Counted from the first letter of the stretch, positions 9,100-18,132 are shown. The stretch: 64,000 bases of DNA from Nocardia neocaledoniensis (GCF_003182135.1 NZ_QGTL01000004.1:620001-684000); one strand, 5' to 3'. Notes: generated by a model not told the origin, from the sequence alone. A program made the numbers and translations.

Positions 9100-9128
9100 T
9101 ATCCTTACTTCACTGCAAGAGTAAGGAG
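9100..9128 (+). promoter_or_regulatory. Promoter, operator and ribosome site of the vapBC operon
   Basis: A TATCCT hexamer (9100-9105) could be the -10 element. It overlaps a perfect 7-bp inverted repeat, CCTTACT (9103-9109) and AGTAAGG (9120-9126), separated by 10 nt. The right arm runs into the AAGGAG ribosome site at 9123-9128. The position is what one expects of an operator for autoregulation by an AbrB-type antitoxin-toxin complex; binding itself is inferred. Confidence 0.55.
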
Positions 9129-9134
9129 CATGGT

Positions 9135-9383
9135 ATGGACGCATTGGCTCGGCTGACATCGAAGGGGCAGATCACCGTCCCGAAGGCGGTGCGCGACGCA
9201 CTCGAACTGCACACCGGGGACAACGTGCACTTCCGGGTGGAGGGCGAAGTCGTCGTGCTGGCGAAGACACCGGATCTGCTCGACCTCGCGGGCAGCGTGC
9301 CGGTTCCGCCGCATGTTCGCGGCCGGTCCTGGGACGAGATCCGTGACGCCGCATGGGCGCGGCAGTGGCGGGAGGGGGAGTGA
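9135..9383 (+). CDS. vapB: AbrB/MazE-fold antitoxin (VapB-type)
   Basis: This 82-aa protein has the SpoVT/AbrB swapped-hairpin DNA-binding fold at residues 4-48 (ARLTSKGQITVPKAVRDALE, then GDNVHFRVEGEVVVLAKT). The C-terminal tail (about 60-82, RGRSWDEIRDAAWARQWREG) is the kind of segment that wraps around and inhibits the partner toxin. ATG 9135 is preceded by AAGGAG. Its stop overlaps the GTG start of the PIN toxin gene (GTGA), so the pair is translationally coupled with the antitoxin made first. It should neutralise the toxin and repress its own promoter at the inverted repeat directly upstream. Confidence 0.9.
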   Translation: MDALARLTSKGQITVPKAVRDALELHTGDNVHFRVEGEVVVLAKTPDLLDLAGSVPVPPHVRGRSWDEIRDAAWARQWREGE

Positions 9384-9799
9384 CGGTATATCTCGATACG
9401 AACGTTCTGGTACGCCACTTCACTCAGGACCCACCCGACATGGGCAGGAGCGCGACAAAGCTGCTCGCGGAATCCGAGGATCTCTACCTGCCCGATCTCA
9501 TCGTGGCGGAGACGGTCTACGTGTTGCAGAGCGTGTATCAGGTGCCGCGCCACGAGGTGGCCGCCCTGACTCGCGCCATCATCGGTTCACGGAATGTCGT
9601 GACGGATGATCCGGCCGTCTTGATCCGAGCCGCCGACGTCTATGAGCATCATCGGCTTTCGTTCGCCGATGCCTACCTGGTCGCCCTTGCTGAGGCCGAC
9701 TCGGGGTCGTCGATCGCGTCGTTCGACAAGGGCATCAGCAAGGTCGGTACCGTACGGCGAATCGAGCCAGGACTCAGCGGCGAACCGTCACCAGGGTGA
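9380..9799 (+). CDS. vapC: PIN-domain ribonuclease toxin (VapC-type)
   Basis: The product is a 139-aa PIN-domain protein, a Mg-dependent RNase that as a free toxin cleaves specific RNAs. All four acidic residues are present: Asp6 (YLDTNVLVRH), Glu44 (IVAETVYVL), Asp97 (SFADAYLVAL) and Asp116 (ASFDKGI). The GTG start at 9380 overlaps the antitoxin stop; the frame upstream to 9353 is not needed. Its last 26 nt overlap the 3' end of aftA on the opposite strand, so the toxin message is antisense to the aftA tail. The pair sits in the segment that separates aftA from emb, which suggests acquisition by transfer. Confidence 0.92.
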   Translation: MTVYLDTNVLVRHFTQDPPDMGRSATKLLAESEDLYLPDLIVAETVYVLQSVYQVPRHEVAALTRAIIGSRNVVTDDPAVLIRAADVYEHHRLSFADAYLVALAEADSGSSIASFDKGISKVGTVRRIEPGLSGEPSPG

Positions 9800-11744
9800 A
9801 GGGGCCGATGTCGGTGGTGGTGAAGGCGGGGTCGGCGAAGAGGGACTGGGGGAAGGCGACGGTGTAGCGCTTGACGTTGGGGTCGTTGGGGTAGACGTCC
9901 TCGGCCAGGCGCAGGGTGTAGGTGTCGGTGTCGCGGCGGAACAGGAAGGCGTCGGGGGCGCGCCAGGGGGCCTCGTCCATGGCGGCGAGCAGGGCGCTCG
10001 GCGAATCGAGCTTGCTCCAGGCGGCGATGGTGTCGGCGCGGGCCTTGAAGTCCGAGAGCGGGTTCGCGTAGTGCGAGGTCAGCGCCTGGAACCCGAAGTA
10101 CGGGTAGAAGGACAGGAAGCTCGTGTCGGCGGTCAGGACGACGGATTCGTCTCGGGGACGGCCGGTTTGGTCCAGGATCGCCCGGTCGACCTCGTGGTAG
10201 TAGGCCACCGCCGAGGGCTTGCGCTTGTCGGCCCGCTCGCCGAAAGTGCCGTCGGCGTTGGGTGTTTCGGTCGGCACGGTGTCGGTGTAGGCGGTGTCGA
10301 TCTCGTGGGTGAGCACCGTCGGGATGTGCTGGGTGAAGGCCAGCGCGCCGAGCACGGCCAGCACCATCGACACCGTGCGCACCGGTGCCGACTCGTCGAG
10401 CACGCGATAGATCATCCCGGCGCCCTCGACGAACCCGAAGACACCGGCGGCCGCGAGCACCGCGAGCAGCACCGGCTCGAGCCGGAACGAGAGCAGGGTG
10501 GTGCCCGCCGCCGTCGCCGCCATCGACAGCAGCGTCCACAGGTAGAGGGCGACCACGCCGATCCCCAGCGCCTGCGCCCGCCGCGACGACCCGGCCCGCA
10601 CCACCAGCCAGATCAGGCCGAGCAGGCACAGGGCGCCGCGCAGCGAGAACTCCAGCATGGGGAACGCCAGCTCGGCGCCCGACTGCGGCAGGTAGTGGAA
10701 AGCGTTGCCGGAGGGCAGCTTCGGACCCGACAGCTGCTCGAGCACGTACGGCGCCCACACCACCAGCGCGAGGACACCCGAGATCGCGCCGATCACGACC
10801 AGCTTCACCAGCGGCCCGATCGCCGCCCGCCACGGCGCGGGACCGCCCACCGCCCTGGCCCCGCCCACGCGGGGCCGCTGCTCGGCACGCCGCTGGTACA
10901 CGGCAGCACCGGCCGCCACCAGCGCCATCAGCACCACGGTGAACGCCGCGATCGCCAGATACAGCGTGTAGAAGCAGGCGGCCACGCCGAGGAAGAGACC
11001 GGTGCCCAGCACCGCGCCCCAGCCGCCGCTGGACCGGTGCAGCGCGCCCCAGGCCAGCACCAGCACCGGCGGGATGAACACGACGAGCACCGCGCCGTAC
11101 GCCTCGGGGGAGGCGTAGGCCAGCGTCATCGCCGTCACCGCGGCCGCGGCGCCGACGGCCAGATCCGCGCGCACCAGCTTCGCCCACAGCACCAGCGCCA
11201 CCACCGCGGCGATCGCGAGCATCCCGATCGCGTACGGCTTGAACACTTCCCAGCCGTCCATGCCGAGCAGACTCCCGACGCGGCCACCGATCCAGAACCA
11301 CCCGGCCGGATAGAACGGCGGCAGATCCACATAGGTCATGTCGCGCAGCGCGGGGCTGTCGGTGAGCCGGGTCAGGTACTCGGTGCGGAACTCCTGGTCC
11401 ACCGAGACGCCGAACAGATACAGCTTGGTCGCCGCCAGCGGCATTCCGAGCGTGACGGTGACGAAGCTCGAGAGACCCACCCAGGAGGCGAGTTTCGCGA
11501 CCACCGGCCACTTGCGCAGCCGGATCAGCAACACCGAGACCACGAGCAGGGCAACCGCGACCACCTGGCCGACCGTCGTCAGCGCGCGAGTCACGTTGGA
11601 GGAGTTGAACGCGGGCCACTGCACCGCTGAAAAGGCATACAGGCCGACCACGGCCACGACGAGCGCCACCAGCGCCGCCGCCACACCCTCGGCGACCCCC
11701 GACCAGATCCTGCGCCCCGCCCGCACCTCATCGTTGGTCGTCAT
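9774..11744 (-). CDS. aftA: Galactan 5-O-arabinofuranosyltransferase AftA
   Basis: AftA (GT85) adds the first arabinofuranose from decaprenyl-phosphoryl-arabinose onto galactan, priming arabinan for the Emb enzymes. The 656-aa product has about eleven membrane spans in its N-terminal two thirds and a soluble C-terminal domain. The segment DQEFRTEYLTRLTDSPALRD followed by MTYVDLPPFYPAGWFW matches the AftA signature closely. I start it at ATG 11744 because GGAGG lies 10 nt upstream; an in-frame GTG eight codons earlier is less likely. It follows dprE1-dprE2 in the order known from Mycobacterium, with a 216-nt gap containing a terminator. Its 3' end overlaps vapC. Confidence 0.95.
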   Translation of the reverse strand: MTTNDEVRAGRRIWSGVAEGVAAALVALVVAVVGLYAFSAVQWPAFNSSNVTRALTTVGQVVAVALLVVSVLLIRLRKWPVVAKLASWVGLSSFVTVTLGMPLAATKLYLFGVSVDQEFRTEYLTRLTDSPALRDMTYVDLPPFYPAGWFWIGGRVGSLLGMDGWEVFKPYAIGMLAIAAVVALVLWAKLVRADLAVGAAAAVTAMTLAYASPEAYGAVLVVFIPPVLVLAWGALHRSSGGWGAVLGTGLFLGVAACFYTLYLAIAAFTVVLMALVAAGAAVYQRRAEQRPRVGGARAVGGPAPWRAAIGPLVKLVVIGAISGVLALVVWAPYVLEQLSGPKLPSGNAFHYLPQSGAELAFPMLEFSLRGALCLLGLIWLVVRAGSSRRAQALGIGVVALYLWTLLSMAATAAGTTLLSFRLEPVLLAVLAAAGVFGFVEGAGMIYRVLDESAPVRTVSMVLAVLGALAFTQHIPTVLTHEIDTAYTDTVPTETPNADGTFGERADKRKPSAVAYYHEVDRAILDQTGRPRDESVVLTADTSFLSFYPYFGFQALTSHYANPLSDFKARADTIAAWSKLDSPSALLAAMDEAPWRAPDAFLFRRDTDTYTLRLAEDVYPNDPNVKRYTVAFPQSLFADPAFTTTDIGPFTLVTVRR

Positions 11745-11909
11745 CGGCGCGCAATCCTCCGGCTCCACTCAGCTCCACGGTCCGGGCCAGCCTAGTGGAG
11801 TCGGCCCGCCCGGTCGGTGTCGCCGATGCCGGATCCGCACGCTCGAGTCGGCGGTTCGGCGGCGTCGGTGCGCTCGGACCCCGGCGGGCACAGCGTGGTC
11901 GGCGAACGA

Positions 11910-11945
11910 GAACTGCCGCACCATCCGTGGATGATGCGGCAGTTC
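11910..11945 (-). terminator. Hairpin after dprE2
   Basis: Arms at 11910-11926 and 11929-11945 pair over 17 positions with one mismatch. It lies 15 nt past the dprE2 stop and upstream of aftA, so aftA is probably transcribed partly from its own promoter in 11745-11909. Confidence 0.75.
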
Positions 11946-11960
11946 AGGACAGGCAGGCGA

Positions 11961-12740
11961 TCAGATCGGCAGCTTGCGGAAGATCGGGCGCGGCACGTGG
12001 CGCAGCGCCGACATCAGGAAGCGGGCCTCACCGGGCGCCCACACGATCTCGGTGCCCTTCTCCGACGCGGCCACGGCCAGCCGGGCGACGTCCTCGGGAT
12101 CGACCGTGAGCGGGGCCTCCTTGGACCCGGTGGCCTCCCAGTGCGCCTTGGTCGCCGAGGTGCGCACCTGCATCGGCCGCACCACGGTGACGCGCGGACC
12201 GTACGGCCGCAGCGCCTCGCCCAGGCCCAGGTAGAACCCGTCGAGCCCGGCCTTGGTGGAGCCGTAGACGAAGTTGGAGCGGCGCACCCGCTCGCCCGCC
12301 ACCGAGGACATGACGATGAACCGGCCGTGCCCCTGCGCCTTGAACTTCTCGCCCACCAGCACGCCCACCGACACACCGGCGGTGTAGTTGATCCCGACGG
12401 TCGCGACCGCCTTGCGCTGGTTCTGCCACAGCTCCTCGGCATCGCCGAGCACGCCGAACGCCACGATCGCGACGTCGATGTCACCGGCGGCGAACGCCGC
12501 GTCGACCACCTTCGGGTGGGACTCGGTGTCGAGCGCGTCGAAGTCGATGACGTCGACCTGGGTCGCGCCGGCGGCCTTCAGCTTCGTGACGGCGCCCTCG
12601 AGCAGCGGATCGCCGGGCAGGTTCGCCAGCACGACCCGGGCCGGGCTCTTGGCCAGGTACTCCGCGCAGATCGCGAGCCCGATCTCGGACGTGCCGCCGA
12701 ACAGCAGAATGGTCTGCGGGTTGCCAACTGCGTTGATCAC
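11961..12740 (-). CDS. dprE2: Decaprenylphosphoryl-2-keto-erythropentose reductase DprE2
   Basis: This is a short-chain dehydrogenase/reductase that performs the second half of the ribose-to-arabinose epimerisation on decaprenyl phosphate, using NADH. The 259-aa protein has the nucleotide-binding GGTSEIG (residues 15-21), the catalytic Ser145/Ser146, and the YxxxK pair Tyr159 and Lys163 (YGSTKAG). The GTG start at 12740 overlaps the dprE1 TGA by 4 nt (GTGA), which supports it over the longer frame from 12815. DprE1 and DprE2 act together as one enzyme, and coupled translation fits that. Confidence 0.95.
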   Translation of the reverse strand: MINAVGNPQTILLFGGTSEIGLAICAEYLAKSPARVVLANLPGDPLLEGAVTKLKAAGATQVDVIDFDALDTESHPKVVDAAFAAGDIDVAIVAFGVLGDAEELWQNQRKAVATVGINYTAGVSVGVLVGEKFKAQGHGRFIVMSSVAGERVRRSNFVYGSTKAGLDGFYLGLGEALRPYGPRVTVVRPMQVRTSATKAHWEATGSKEAPLTVDPEDVARLAVAASEKGTEIVWAPGEARFLMSALRHVPRPIFRKLPI

Positions 12741-14161
12741 TGGAGCTCCAGCCTCCTGGCCATATCGGACATGAACACGCCGGTGGGATCGACGCTGCGG
12801 CGGACCTTGATCCACTCGTCGATCCGCGGGTACATCTTGTGGAAGGTCTCGGCCGAGGTGCGCGAGTCCTTCGCGGTGTAGAGCCGCCCGCCGAACTCGA
12901 GCACGCGCCGGTCCAGATCGGTGACGAACTCGTTGAGCCCGCGCGAGATCGGGAAGTCGACGCAGATGTTCCAGCCCTCCATCGGGAAGCTCAACGGAGC
13001 CTGATTACCCGGACCGAACAGCTTGAACACATTCAGGAACGAGTAGAACCCAGAGCCCTGGATGTCGATGATGATCCGCTTGAACTCCTCGACCGACTCC
13101 GGCGGCACCACGAACTGGTACTGCAGGAAGCCGTTGGAGCCGTAGCCGCGGTTCCACTCGCCGAGCATGTCGAGCGGGTGGTAGAACTGCGTCAGATTCT
13201 GGACCTTGCCCCGGTAGGTGCCCGACTTGCGGTACCAGACCTCGCCGATCGGGCCGAAGGTGTACTTGTTGGCCAGGCCGTTGGGGAACACGTCCGGCAG
13301 CGTGAAGAAGGTCTTGCCGTTGAACCGCAGCGGGTCCTTCTGCAGCTTCTTGGGCAGCTGGTCGAGCTTGGCCAGGTTGCCGCGCGAGATGGCGGCGCGG
13401 CCCAGCTTCGGCAGCGGGGCGATGGCGTCGAACCAGGCCGAGCTGTACTCGTACTTGTCCTCGGAGCCGTCGCTGTGGAAGGCGATGGTCTCGTCCAGCG
13501 TCGTGGTGACGTCGCCGTCGGCGATGAAGTACGCCGTCTCGGTGGGCGTCATCTCGATGGTGGCGCGCAGGATGATGCCGGTCAGGCCGCAGCCGCCGAT
13601 GGTCGCCCAGAACAGCTCGGGGTCGGACTCGGCGGTGATGTGGCGGACCTCGCCGTCGGCGGTGAGCAGGTCCATCGAGCGCACGTGGTTGCCGAAGCTG
13701 CCCGCGCTGTGGTGGTTCTTGCCGTGGATATCGGAGCCGATGGCGCCGCCGATGGTCACCTGGCGGGTGCCGGGCAGGACCGGAACCCACAGGCCGAACG
13801 GCAGCGCGGCCTTCATCAGCTGGTCGAGGTTCACACCGCCGTCGACGTCGACGAGCCTGCTCGCGGAGTCGATCCGGTGGATCTTGTTCAGCGCGGGCAT
13901 GTCGATGACGAGGCCGCCCGCGTTCTGCGAGTTGTCACCGTAGGAGCGGCCGAGCCCACGCGGGATCACGCCGCGTCGCAGGTGCGCCGGCTTGCTGTCG
14001 TTGTCCTCGGCGACCATGCGCACGGCCTGGACGATCAACTCGGGATCGCTGGTCGAGAGCACTTCGGCGGAGGTGGGTGCGGTGCGACCCCATCCGGTGA
14101 GCGTGCGGGTCCGCGTGGCGAACGCGCCCTGCTCAGCGGGGGTCGTAATGTTCTCGGACAT
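12737..14161 (-). CDS. dprE1: Decaprenylphosphoryl-beta-D-ribose 2'-oxidase DprE1
   Basis: DprE1 is an FAD enzyme of the vanillyl-alcohol-oxidase type that oxidises the 2'-OH of decaprenyl-phosphoryl-ribose. The 474-aa protein shows the FAD domain ([14 protein letters not shown] at about 67-80; [20 protein letters not shown] at about 138-157) and a C-terminal substrate domain. Cys400 in [10 protein letters not shown] and Lys431 in YTAKDSR correspond to Cys387 and Lys418 of the M. tuberculosis enzyme, both offset by 13. Cys387 is the residue trapped by benzothiazinones, so the enzyme should be sensitive to them (inference). Start ATG 14161; a TAGCCT hexamer 8 nt upstream suggests a leaderless transcript. 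Confidence 0.97.
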   Translation of the reverse strand: MSENITTPAEQGAFATRTRTLTGWGRTAPTSAEVLSTSDPELIVQAVRMVAEDNDSKPAHLRRGVIPRGLGRSYGDNSQNAGGLVIDMPALNKIHRIDSASRLVDVDGGVNLDQLMKAALPFGLWVPVLPGTRQVTIGGAIGSDIHGKNHHSAGSFGNHVRSMDLLTADGEVRHITAESDPELFWATIGGCGLTGIILRATIEMTPTETAYFIADGDVTTTLDETIAFHSDGSEDKYEYSSAWFDAIAPLPKLGRAAISRGNLAKLDQLPKKLQKDPLRFNGKTFFTLPDVFPNGLANKYTFGPIGEVWYRKSGTYRGKVQNLTQFYHPLDMLGEWNRGYGSNGFLQYQFVVPPESVEEFKRIIIDIQGSGFYSFLNVFKLFGPGNQAPLSFPMEGWNICVDFPISRGLNEFVTDLDRRVLEFGGRLYTAKDSRTSAETFHKMYPRIDEWIKVRRSVDPTGVFMSDMARRLELQ

Positions 14162-14218
14162 CGGCTAAGAGGCTACATGCATGGCGGGACACGCGGCCGG
14201 TCTCGTAGTCTTCCTCAC
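14162..14218. promoter_or_regulatory. Divergent promoter region dprE1/gtrA
   Basis: The 57-bp gap carries a -10-like TAGCCT on the minus strand (14175-14170), 8 nt before dprE1, and TAGTCT on the plus strand (14206-14211), 7 nt before gtrA. Neither gene has a clear ribosome site, so both messages are probably leaderless. No -35 element of consensus quality is visible. Confidence 0.5.
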
Positions 14219-14674
14219 GTGTCAGCCCAACCGCATCTGCCGCTTCCCGCCGAGATTCCCCTGGTCGACGAGCCCGGTGGAACCGACGTCGACCTGAAGA
14301 CGCAGATCGTGCGGTTCACGCTGACCGGCGGTCTCTCGGCGATCGTCGACTACGGCATCTACAGCCTGCTGCTGAACCTGATCGGCCTGCCGGTGAGCCT
14401 GGCCAAGGCGGTCGGGTTCGTCTGCGGGACCACCACCGCGTACCTGATCAACCGGCGCTGGACGTTCAAGGCCGAGCCGAGCCGGGCCAGGTTCGTCGCC
14501 GTCGTCCTGCTCTACGCGGTGACCTTCGCCGTGCAGATCGGCATCAACGCGGCGCTGTACTTCGCGCTGCCCGAAGAGTGGTGGCGGCAGCCGCTGGCGT
14601 TCGTCGTCGCGCAGGGCACCGCCACCGTCATCAACTTCGTCGTTCAGCGTGCGGTGATCTTCAAGATCAAGTAG
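14219..14674 (+). CDS. GtrA-family membrane protein beside dprE1
   Basis: This 151-aa protein has four membrane segments (about residues 32-52, 58-80, 95-115, 124-145) and the family signatures VRFTLTGGLSAIVDYGIY and YLINRRWTF. GtrA proteins are linked to moving polyprenyl-phosphate sugars across the membrane. The orthologous position next to dprE1 in Mycobacterium holds Rv3789, implicated in arabinan assembly either as a flippase or as an AftA partner. The GTG at 14219 is chosen because a -10-like TAGTCT ends 7 nt before it; the frame upstream runs antisense through dprE1 and is discarded. Its stop abuts the next convergent gene. Confidence 0.9.
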   Translation: MSAQPHLPLPAEIPLVDEPGGTDVDLKTQIVRFTLTGGLSAIVDYGIYSLLLNLIGLPVSLAKAVGFVCGTTTAYLINRRWTFKAEPSRARFVAVVLLYAVTFAVQIGINAALYFALPEEWWRQPLAFVVAQGTATVINFVVQRAVIFKIK

Positions 14675-15304
14675 TCAGCTGGCCTTGGCGGCGGCGGGCG
14701 CGGGTTGCTTGCCCGCCTTGACGCCGAAGTAGTCGCCGCCCTTGGCCCTGACGTTGTCGGTGCCCCACTCGCGCCGATCCCGCGCGACCGGGACGAGCTG
14801 CGGAATGTGCTTGCGGCAGTGGATGTAGGCCTCTTCCACCTCGACGACCACCCACACCTGCGAGCTCCTGCCGCGTTCGGCGGCGGGCAGATCGTCGACG
14901 GTCTCGCGTAGCTCACTGTCGGCAACCATGCGAGCCTTGCCGTTGACGTGCAGCCCGATCAGGTCGCGCACGAAGTCGATCATCAGGATGCCGACGTGCG
15001 GGTTCTCGAGGATGTTGCCGAGGCTGGCCATTACTCCGTTACCTCGATATTCGGGGTACGCAATCGTGCGTTCGTCGATCACGTGCAGGAACCCCGGGGT
15101 GCCGGCGCGGAAGCTGGCGTCGCACTCGCCGTGCGCGTCGGCGGTGGAGATGAAGGCCATGTCCATCCGCGCGACGAATTCGATCATCGATGGGTTCAGG
15201 TAGTCGATCACCTGGTCGTCGTAGAAGCGTTCGGCCCTTTCCTCGGTGCCCAACGTCTCTTGGAGTTCGTGTTCTCCGTCGCTGCCGACGTGTCTTCCGG
15301 GCAT
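14675..15304 (-). CDS. Pyridoxamine 5'-phosphate oxidase-type FMN-binding protein
   Basis: The 209-aa product belongs to the split-beta-barrel flavin family. The barrel spans about residues 35-165, with ARMDMAFISTADAHGECDAS and GNGVMASLGNILENPHVGIL as typical strands and the flavin-contacting GNGVMASL loop. The C-terminus (about 180-209) is a basic Ala/Lys/Pro tail. The substrate is unknown; members include F420- or FMN-dependent reductases as well as heme-related proteins. It ends directly at the gtrA stop with no intergenic space. Upstream is a 171-nt gap before the molybdopterin oxidoreductase gene end. Confidence 0.85.
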   Translation of the reverse strand: MPGRHVGSDGEHELQETLGTEERAERFYDDQVIDYLNPSMIEFVARMDMAFISTADAHGECDASFRAGTPGFLHVIDERTIAYPEYRGNGVMASLGNILENPHVGILMIDFVRDLIGLHVNGKARMVADSELRETVDDLPAAERGRSSQVWVVVEVEEAYIHCRKHIPQLVPVARDRREWGTDNVRAKGGDYFGVKAGKQPAPAAAKAS

Positions 15305-15475
15305 CGGGGCTCCCTCTGCTAGCCGAACCGGGTGATGCGGATCAGTCGCTCGAAACCCCCGCTTGTGACCGCGATCTCGCCCAGTCTAGGGGAGAACAAC
15401 GAGTCGTGGGGCGTGTCCATTGTTGCGAATGGTATGAAAACCCGGTTTGCGCAGCGGTTTCCAGGGGTGGACCGA

Positions 15476-17647
15476 TCAGGCGGGAACCACCGTCACCGGC
15501 ACCCCGTTGAACACCGCGGTGCCCGAGATCGCGTCGACCACCGAATCATCGGTCAGCGCATTGGCGTTCACTCCAGCGTGCGCGCTGGCAACCGTCTGGG
15601 TGGTGCTCGCGGCATGCCCCCAGCCGTGCGGCAGGCTCACCACGCCGGGCATGATCGTCGGCGTCTGTTCGATCGGCACCGTCAACGATCCGGCCGCCGA
15701 GCTGATCTTCGCCAGCTCGCCGAGCCCGAGCCTGCTCGCGTCGTCGGGGTGGATCTGCAAGGTGCAGCGGTTGGAGCCCCCGACGAGGCCGGCGATGTTG
15801 TGCATCCAGCTGTTGTTGGACCGCAGCTGCCTGCGCCCGATCAACACCAGCTCCGGTGCGGTCGTCCCGAGTCCGGCCCGCAGCCTCGGAACATCGGCGA
15901 GCAGCTGCGCGGGCGCGAGGTCGACATGCTTCGAGGCGGTGCGCAGATTGCCGGGCAGACGCGGCTGAAGTGGGCCGAGGTCGATGCCGTGCGGGTTGTC
16001 GAGCAGGGTGCGCAGGCTCAGTTCGCCGCCGTTCCACGCGCCGTAGGGCCCGAGCTTGAGCATCAGGTCGATGCGCTGTTCGGTGGTGTCGGCGCCCTCC
16101 AGCTCGTCGCGCCGATCGCTCATCTCCGCCTTGTGCAGCATCCCGGCGATGACGAGCTCGTCCACCATCGCGATCGGGCTCTGCGCGCCGGTGCCCGCGT
16201 GCGGCTGCCCGCTGACGGCGGCCGCGAGCCGCGCGATGACCGCCGACTCGGACGGGCGCCCGTCGAGCGGCACCAGCGGCGGCGAGTACCGCGCGTAGTT
16301 GCGCACCGCGAACTGCAGCAGCGCGAAGTCGAAGTGCGGCGACTGCACCGAGCGCGGCGGCGGCAGGATCACCGACGCGTGCCGCGTCGTCTCGTTCACA
16401 TAGCGGTCGACGCTCACCATGAAGTCGAGCCCGGCCAGACCGCCGTCGAGGCGGGCGCCGCTGGGCGCGGAGAGCACCGGATTGCCCGCGACGGTGACCA
16501 GCGCCTTGATCTGGCCGGGGCCGGGCGTCTCGATCTCGTCGGCGAGCGTGGCGACGGGCAGCTCGCCCATCACCTCGGGCAGCTCACGCACCCGGCTGGT
16601 CCAGCGGCCGGGCCGGAAGGGGCGCGTGCGCGGGATGCCGCCGGCCGCGGCAGTGGCGAACATGGCGCCGCCGGGCCGGTCGAGGTTGCCGGTCAGCGCG
16701 TTGATCGCGTCGACGAGCCACTGCGTGAGCGTGCCGAACTCGGCGGTGCAGGTGCCGATGCGGGCGTAGACGGCTGCCGTGGGGGCCGCGGCCAGTTCGC
16801 GCGCGAGGGCGCGGACGGTATCGGCGGGGATGCCGGTGCGCTCGCCCACGGCCTCCGGGCTGAACTCCTGGGCGGCGGCGCGCAGCTCGTCGAGCCCGTC
16901 GACCTCGACCCGCACGTCGGTCAGTTCCTCGGCGAAGAGCGTGTGGACGATGGCGAACAGCAGGTAGGCGTCGGTGCCGGGCCGGATGAACAGGTGCTCG
17001 TCGGCCAGCGCGGCGGTCCTGGTCGCGCGCGGGTCGACGACGACCAGCTTGCCGCCCCTGGCGCGCAGCGCCTTCAACCGGCCGGGGAAGTCCGGCGCGG
17101 TGCACAGCGAGCCGTTGGATTCGAGCGGATTGGCGCCGAGCATCAGCAGGAAGTCGGTGCGGTCCAGGTCGGGGACCGGCACGGTCAGCGGGTCACCGAA
17201 CATGAGCCCGGCCGCGACCTGCTTGGGCATCTGGTCGGCGGTGCTCGCCGAGTAGATGTGCTTGGTGCTCAAGGCGCGGATCAGCGCGGGCAGGTAGAGC
17301 GCGCCCGCGACCGTGTGCGCGTTGGGATTGCCCAGGTAGATCGCGGTGGCGCCATTGCCGTGCGTGGCGGCGACCTCGGCGAACCTCGTCGCGATCAGGT
17401 CGAAGGCCTCGTCCCAGCTCGCGGCCCGGAACTCGGCGCCCTCGCGGATCAGCGGGGTGGTGACCAGGTCGGGATCGTCGTCGAGCTTGCCGAAGCTGGC
17501 GCCCTTCGGGCACAGGAAGCCCTTGCTGAACGGGTCGTCGCGATCGCCGCGGACGCTGAGCACCCGGTTGTCGTCGTCGAGGGTGAGCGAGAGGCCGCAG
17601 ACGGCCTCACACAGCGGGCAGGTGCGCAGCAGCGATCGCGGAGCCAT
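15476..17647 (-). CDS. Molybdopterin-dependent oxidoreductase with 4Fe-4S cluster
   Basis: This is a 723-aa member of the DMSO-reductase/formate-dehydrogenase family. Residues Cys10, Cys13, Cys17 and Cys46 (CPLCEAVC, FLCPKG) form the N-terminal 4Fe-4S site. The molybdopterin domains follow: GNPNAHTVAGAL near 105, MLGANPLESNGS near 170, VVVDPRATRTAA near 200, and a C-terminal dinucleotide-binding barrel ending in SLPHGWGHA and NALTDD. No Tat signal is seen, so it is probably cytoplasmic. No partner subunit, chaperone or cofactor gene is adjacent. The substrate cannot be told from the sequence. Confidence 0.9.
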   Translation of the reverse strand: MAPRSLLRTCPLCEAVCGLSLTLDDDNRVLSVRGDRDDPFSKGFLCPKGASFGKLDDDPDLVTTPLIREGAEFRAASWDEAFDLIATRFAEVAATHGNGATAIYLGNPNAHTVAGALYLPALIRALSTKHIYSASTADQMPKQVAAGLMFGDPLTVPVPDLDRTDFLLMLGANPLESNGSLCTAPDFPGRLKALRARGGKLVVVDPRATRTAALADEHLFIRPGTDAYLLFAIVHTLFAEELTDVRVEVDGLDELRAAAQEFSPEAVGERTGIPADTVRALARELAAAPTAAVYARIGTCTAEFGTLTQWLVDAINALTGNLDRPGGAMFATAAAGGIPRTRPFRPGRWTSRVRELPEVMGELPVATLADEIETPGPGQIKALVTVAGNPVLSAPSGARLDGGLAGLDFMVSVDRYVNETTRHASVILPPPRSVQSPHFDFALLQFAVRNYARYSPPLVPLDGRPSESAVIARLAAAVSGQPHAGTGAQSPIAMVDELVIAGMLHKAEMSDRRDELEGADTTEQRIDLMLKLGPYGAWNGGELSLRTLLDNPHGIDLGPLQPRLPGNLRTASKHVDLAPAQLLADVPRLRAGLGTTAPELVLIGRRQLRSNNSWMHNIAGLVGGSNRCTLQIHPDDASRLGLGELAKISSAAGSLTVPIEQTPTIMPGVVSLPHGWGHAASTTQTVASAHAGVNANALTDDSVVDAISGTAVFNGVPVTVVPA

Positions 17648-17724
17648 GTCCCCATCCTCGCGCCGACGCGGTCGCGCGGGGCGAAAACCGCCGAAAGCTT
17701 CGCCGCGCTAAATAGGATCGGGGA

Positions 17725-18132
17725 ATGAACCTCAGACTTGCCACCGGTGCCACCGCGCTCGCCACCGTCGCACTCACGTTCTTCGCGGGGACCGCGTCCG
17801 CCGCGCGCACCGCCGACGCGGCGGGCGGCGCCGACGACATCACCGTCACGATCACCAACACCGACGACGCGTGCTGGTCGGGCACGGTGATGGTGGACGA
17901 GATGCTGCAGGGCGCGATCCTGTCCAAGGACAAGCCTTCGGCGGTCTTCGAGAACATCGAGGCGGGCGATCACCGCGTGCGGGTCCACCTCTACGTCGGC
18001 GAGGGGGAGAGTTGCACCGTGAACACCCCGGCCGTCGAACTGCTGGACACGACCGTCACCGTCGGCGCCGCGGCGGGCAACCCGATCCAGGAACTGCTGG
18101 ACGCGGGCAGCGCGGCGCTCGGCCTGAAGTAG
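17725..18132 (+). CDS. Secreted protein of unknown function
   Basis: This 135-aa protein starts with a clear Sec signal peptide (MNLRLATGATALATVALTFF, cleavage probably after the ASA near residue 28). The mature part has two cysteines (ACWSG and ESCTV) likely to form a disulfide, and looks all-beta (DITVTITNTDD, GDHRVRVHLYVGEG). It ends in a hydrophobic helix. TAGGAT ends 6 nt before the ATG, suggesting a leaderless message. The family is not recognised. A terminator hairpin follows it. Confidence 0.8.
   Translation: MNLRLATGATALATVALTFFAGTASAARTADAAGGADDITVTITNTDDACWSGTVMVDEMLQGAILSKDKPSAVFENIEAGDHRVRVHLYVGEGESCTVNTPAVELLDTTVTVGAAAGNPIQELLDAGSAALGLK

Noticed and set aside
9642..11630. 662-aa open frame opposite aftA
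   Set aside because: Shadow of aftA; composition is Gly/Arg/His/Gln-rich without any domain.
15332..17728. 798-aa open frame opposite the molybdopterin oxidoreductase
   Set aside because: No motif, biased composition, and fully covered by a gene with Fe-S and molybdopterin signatures.
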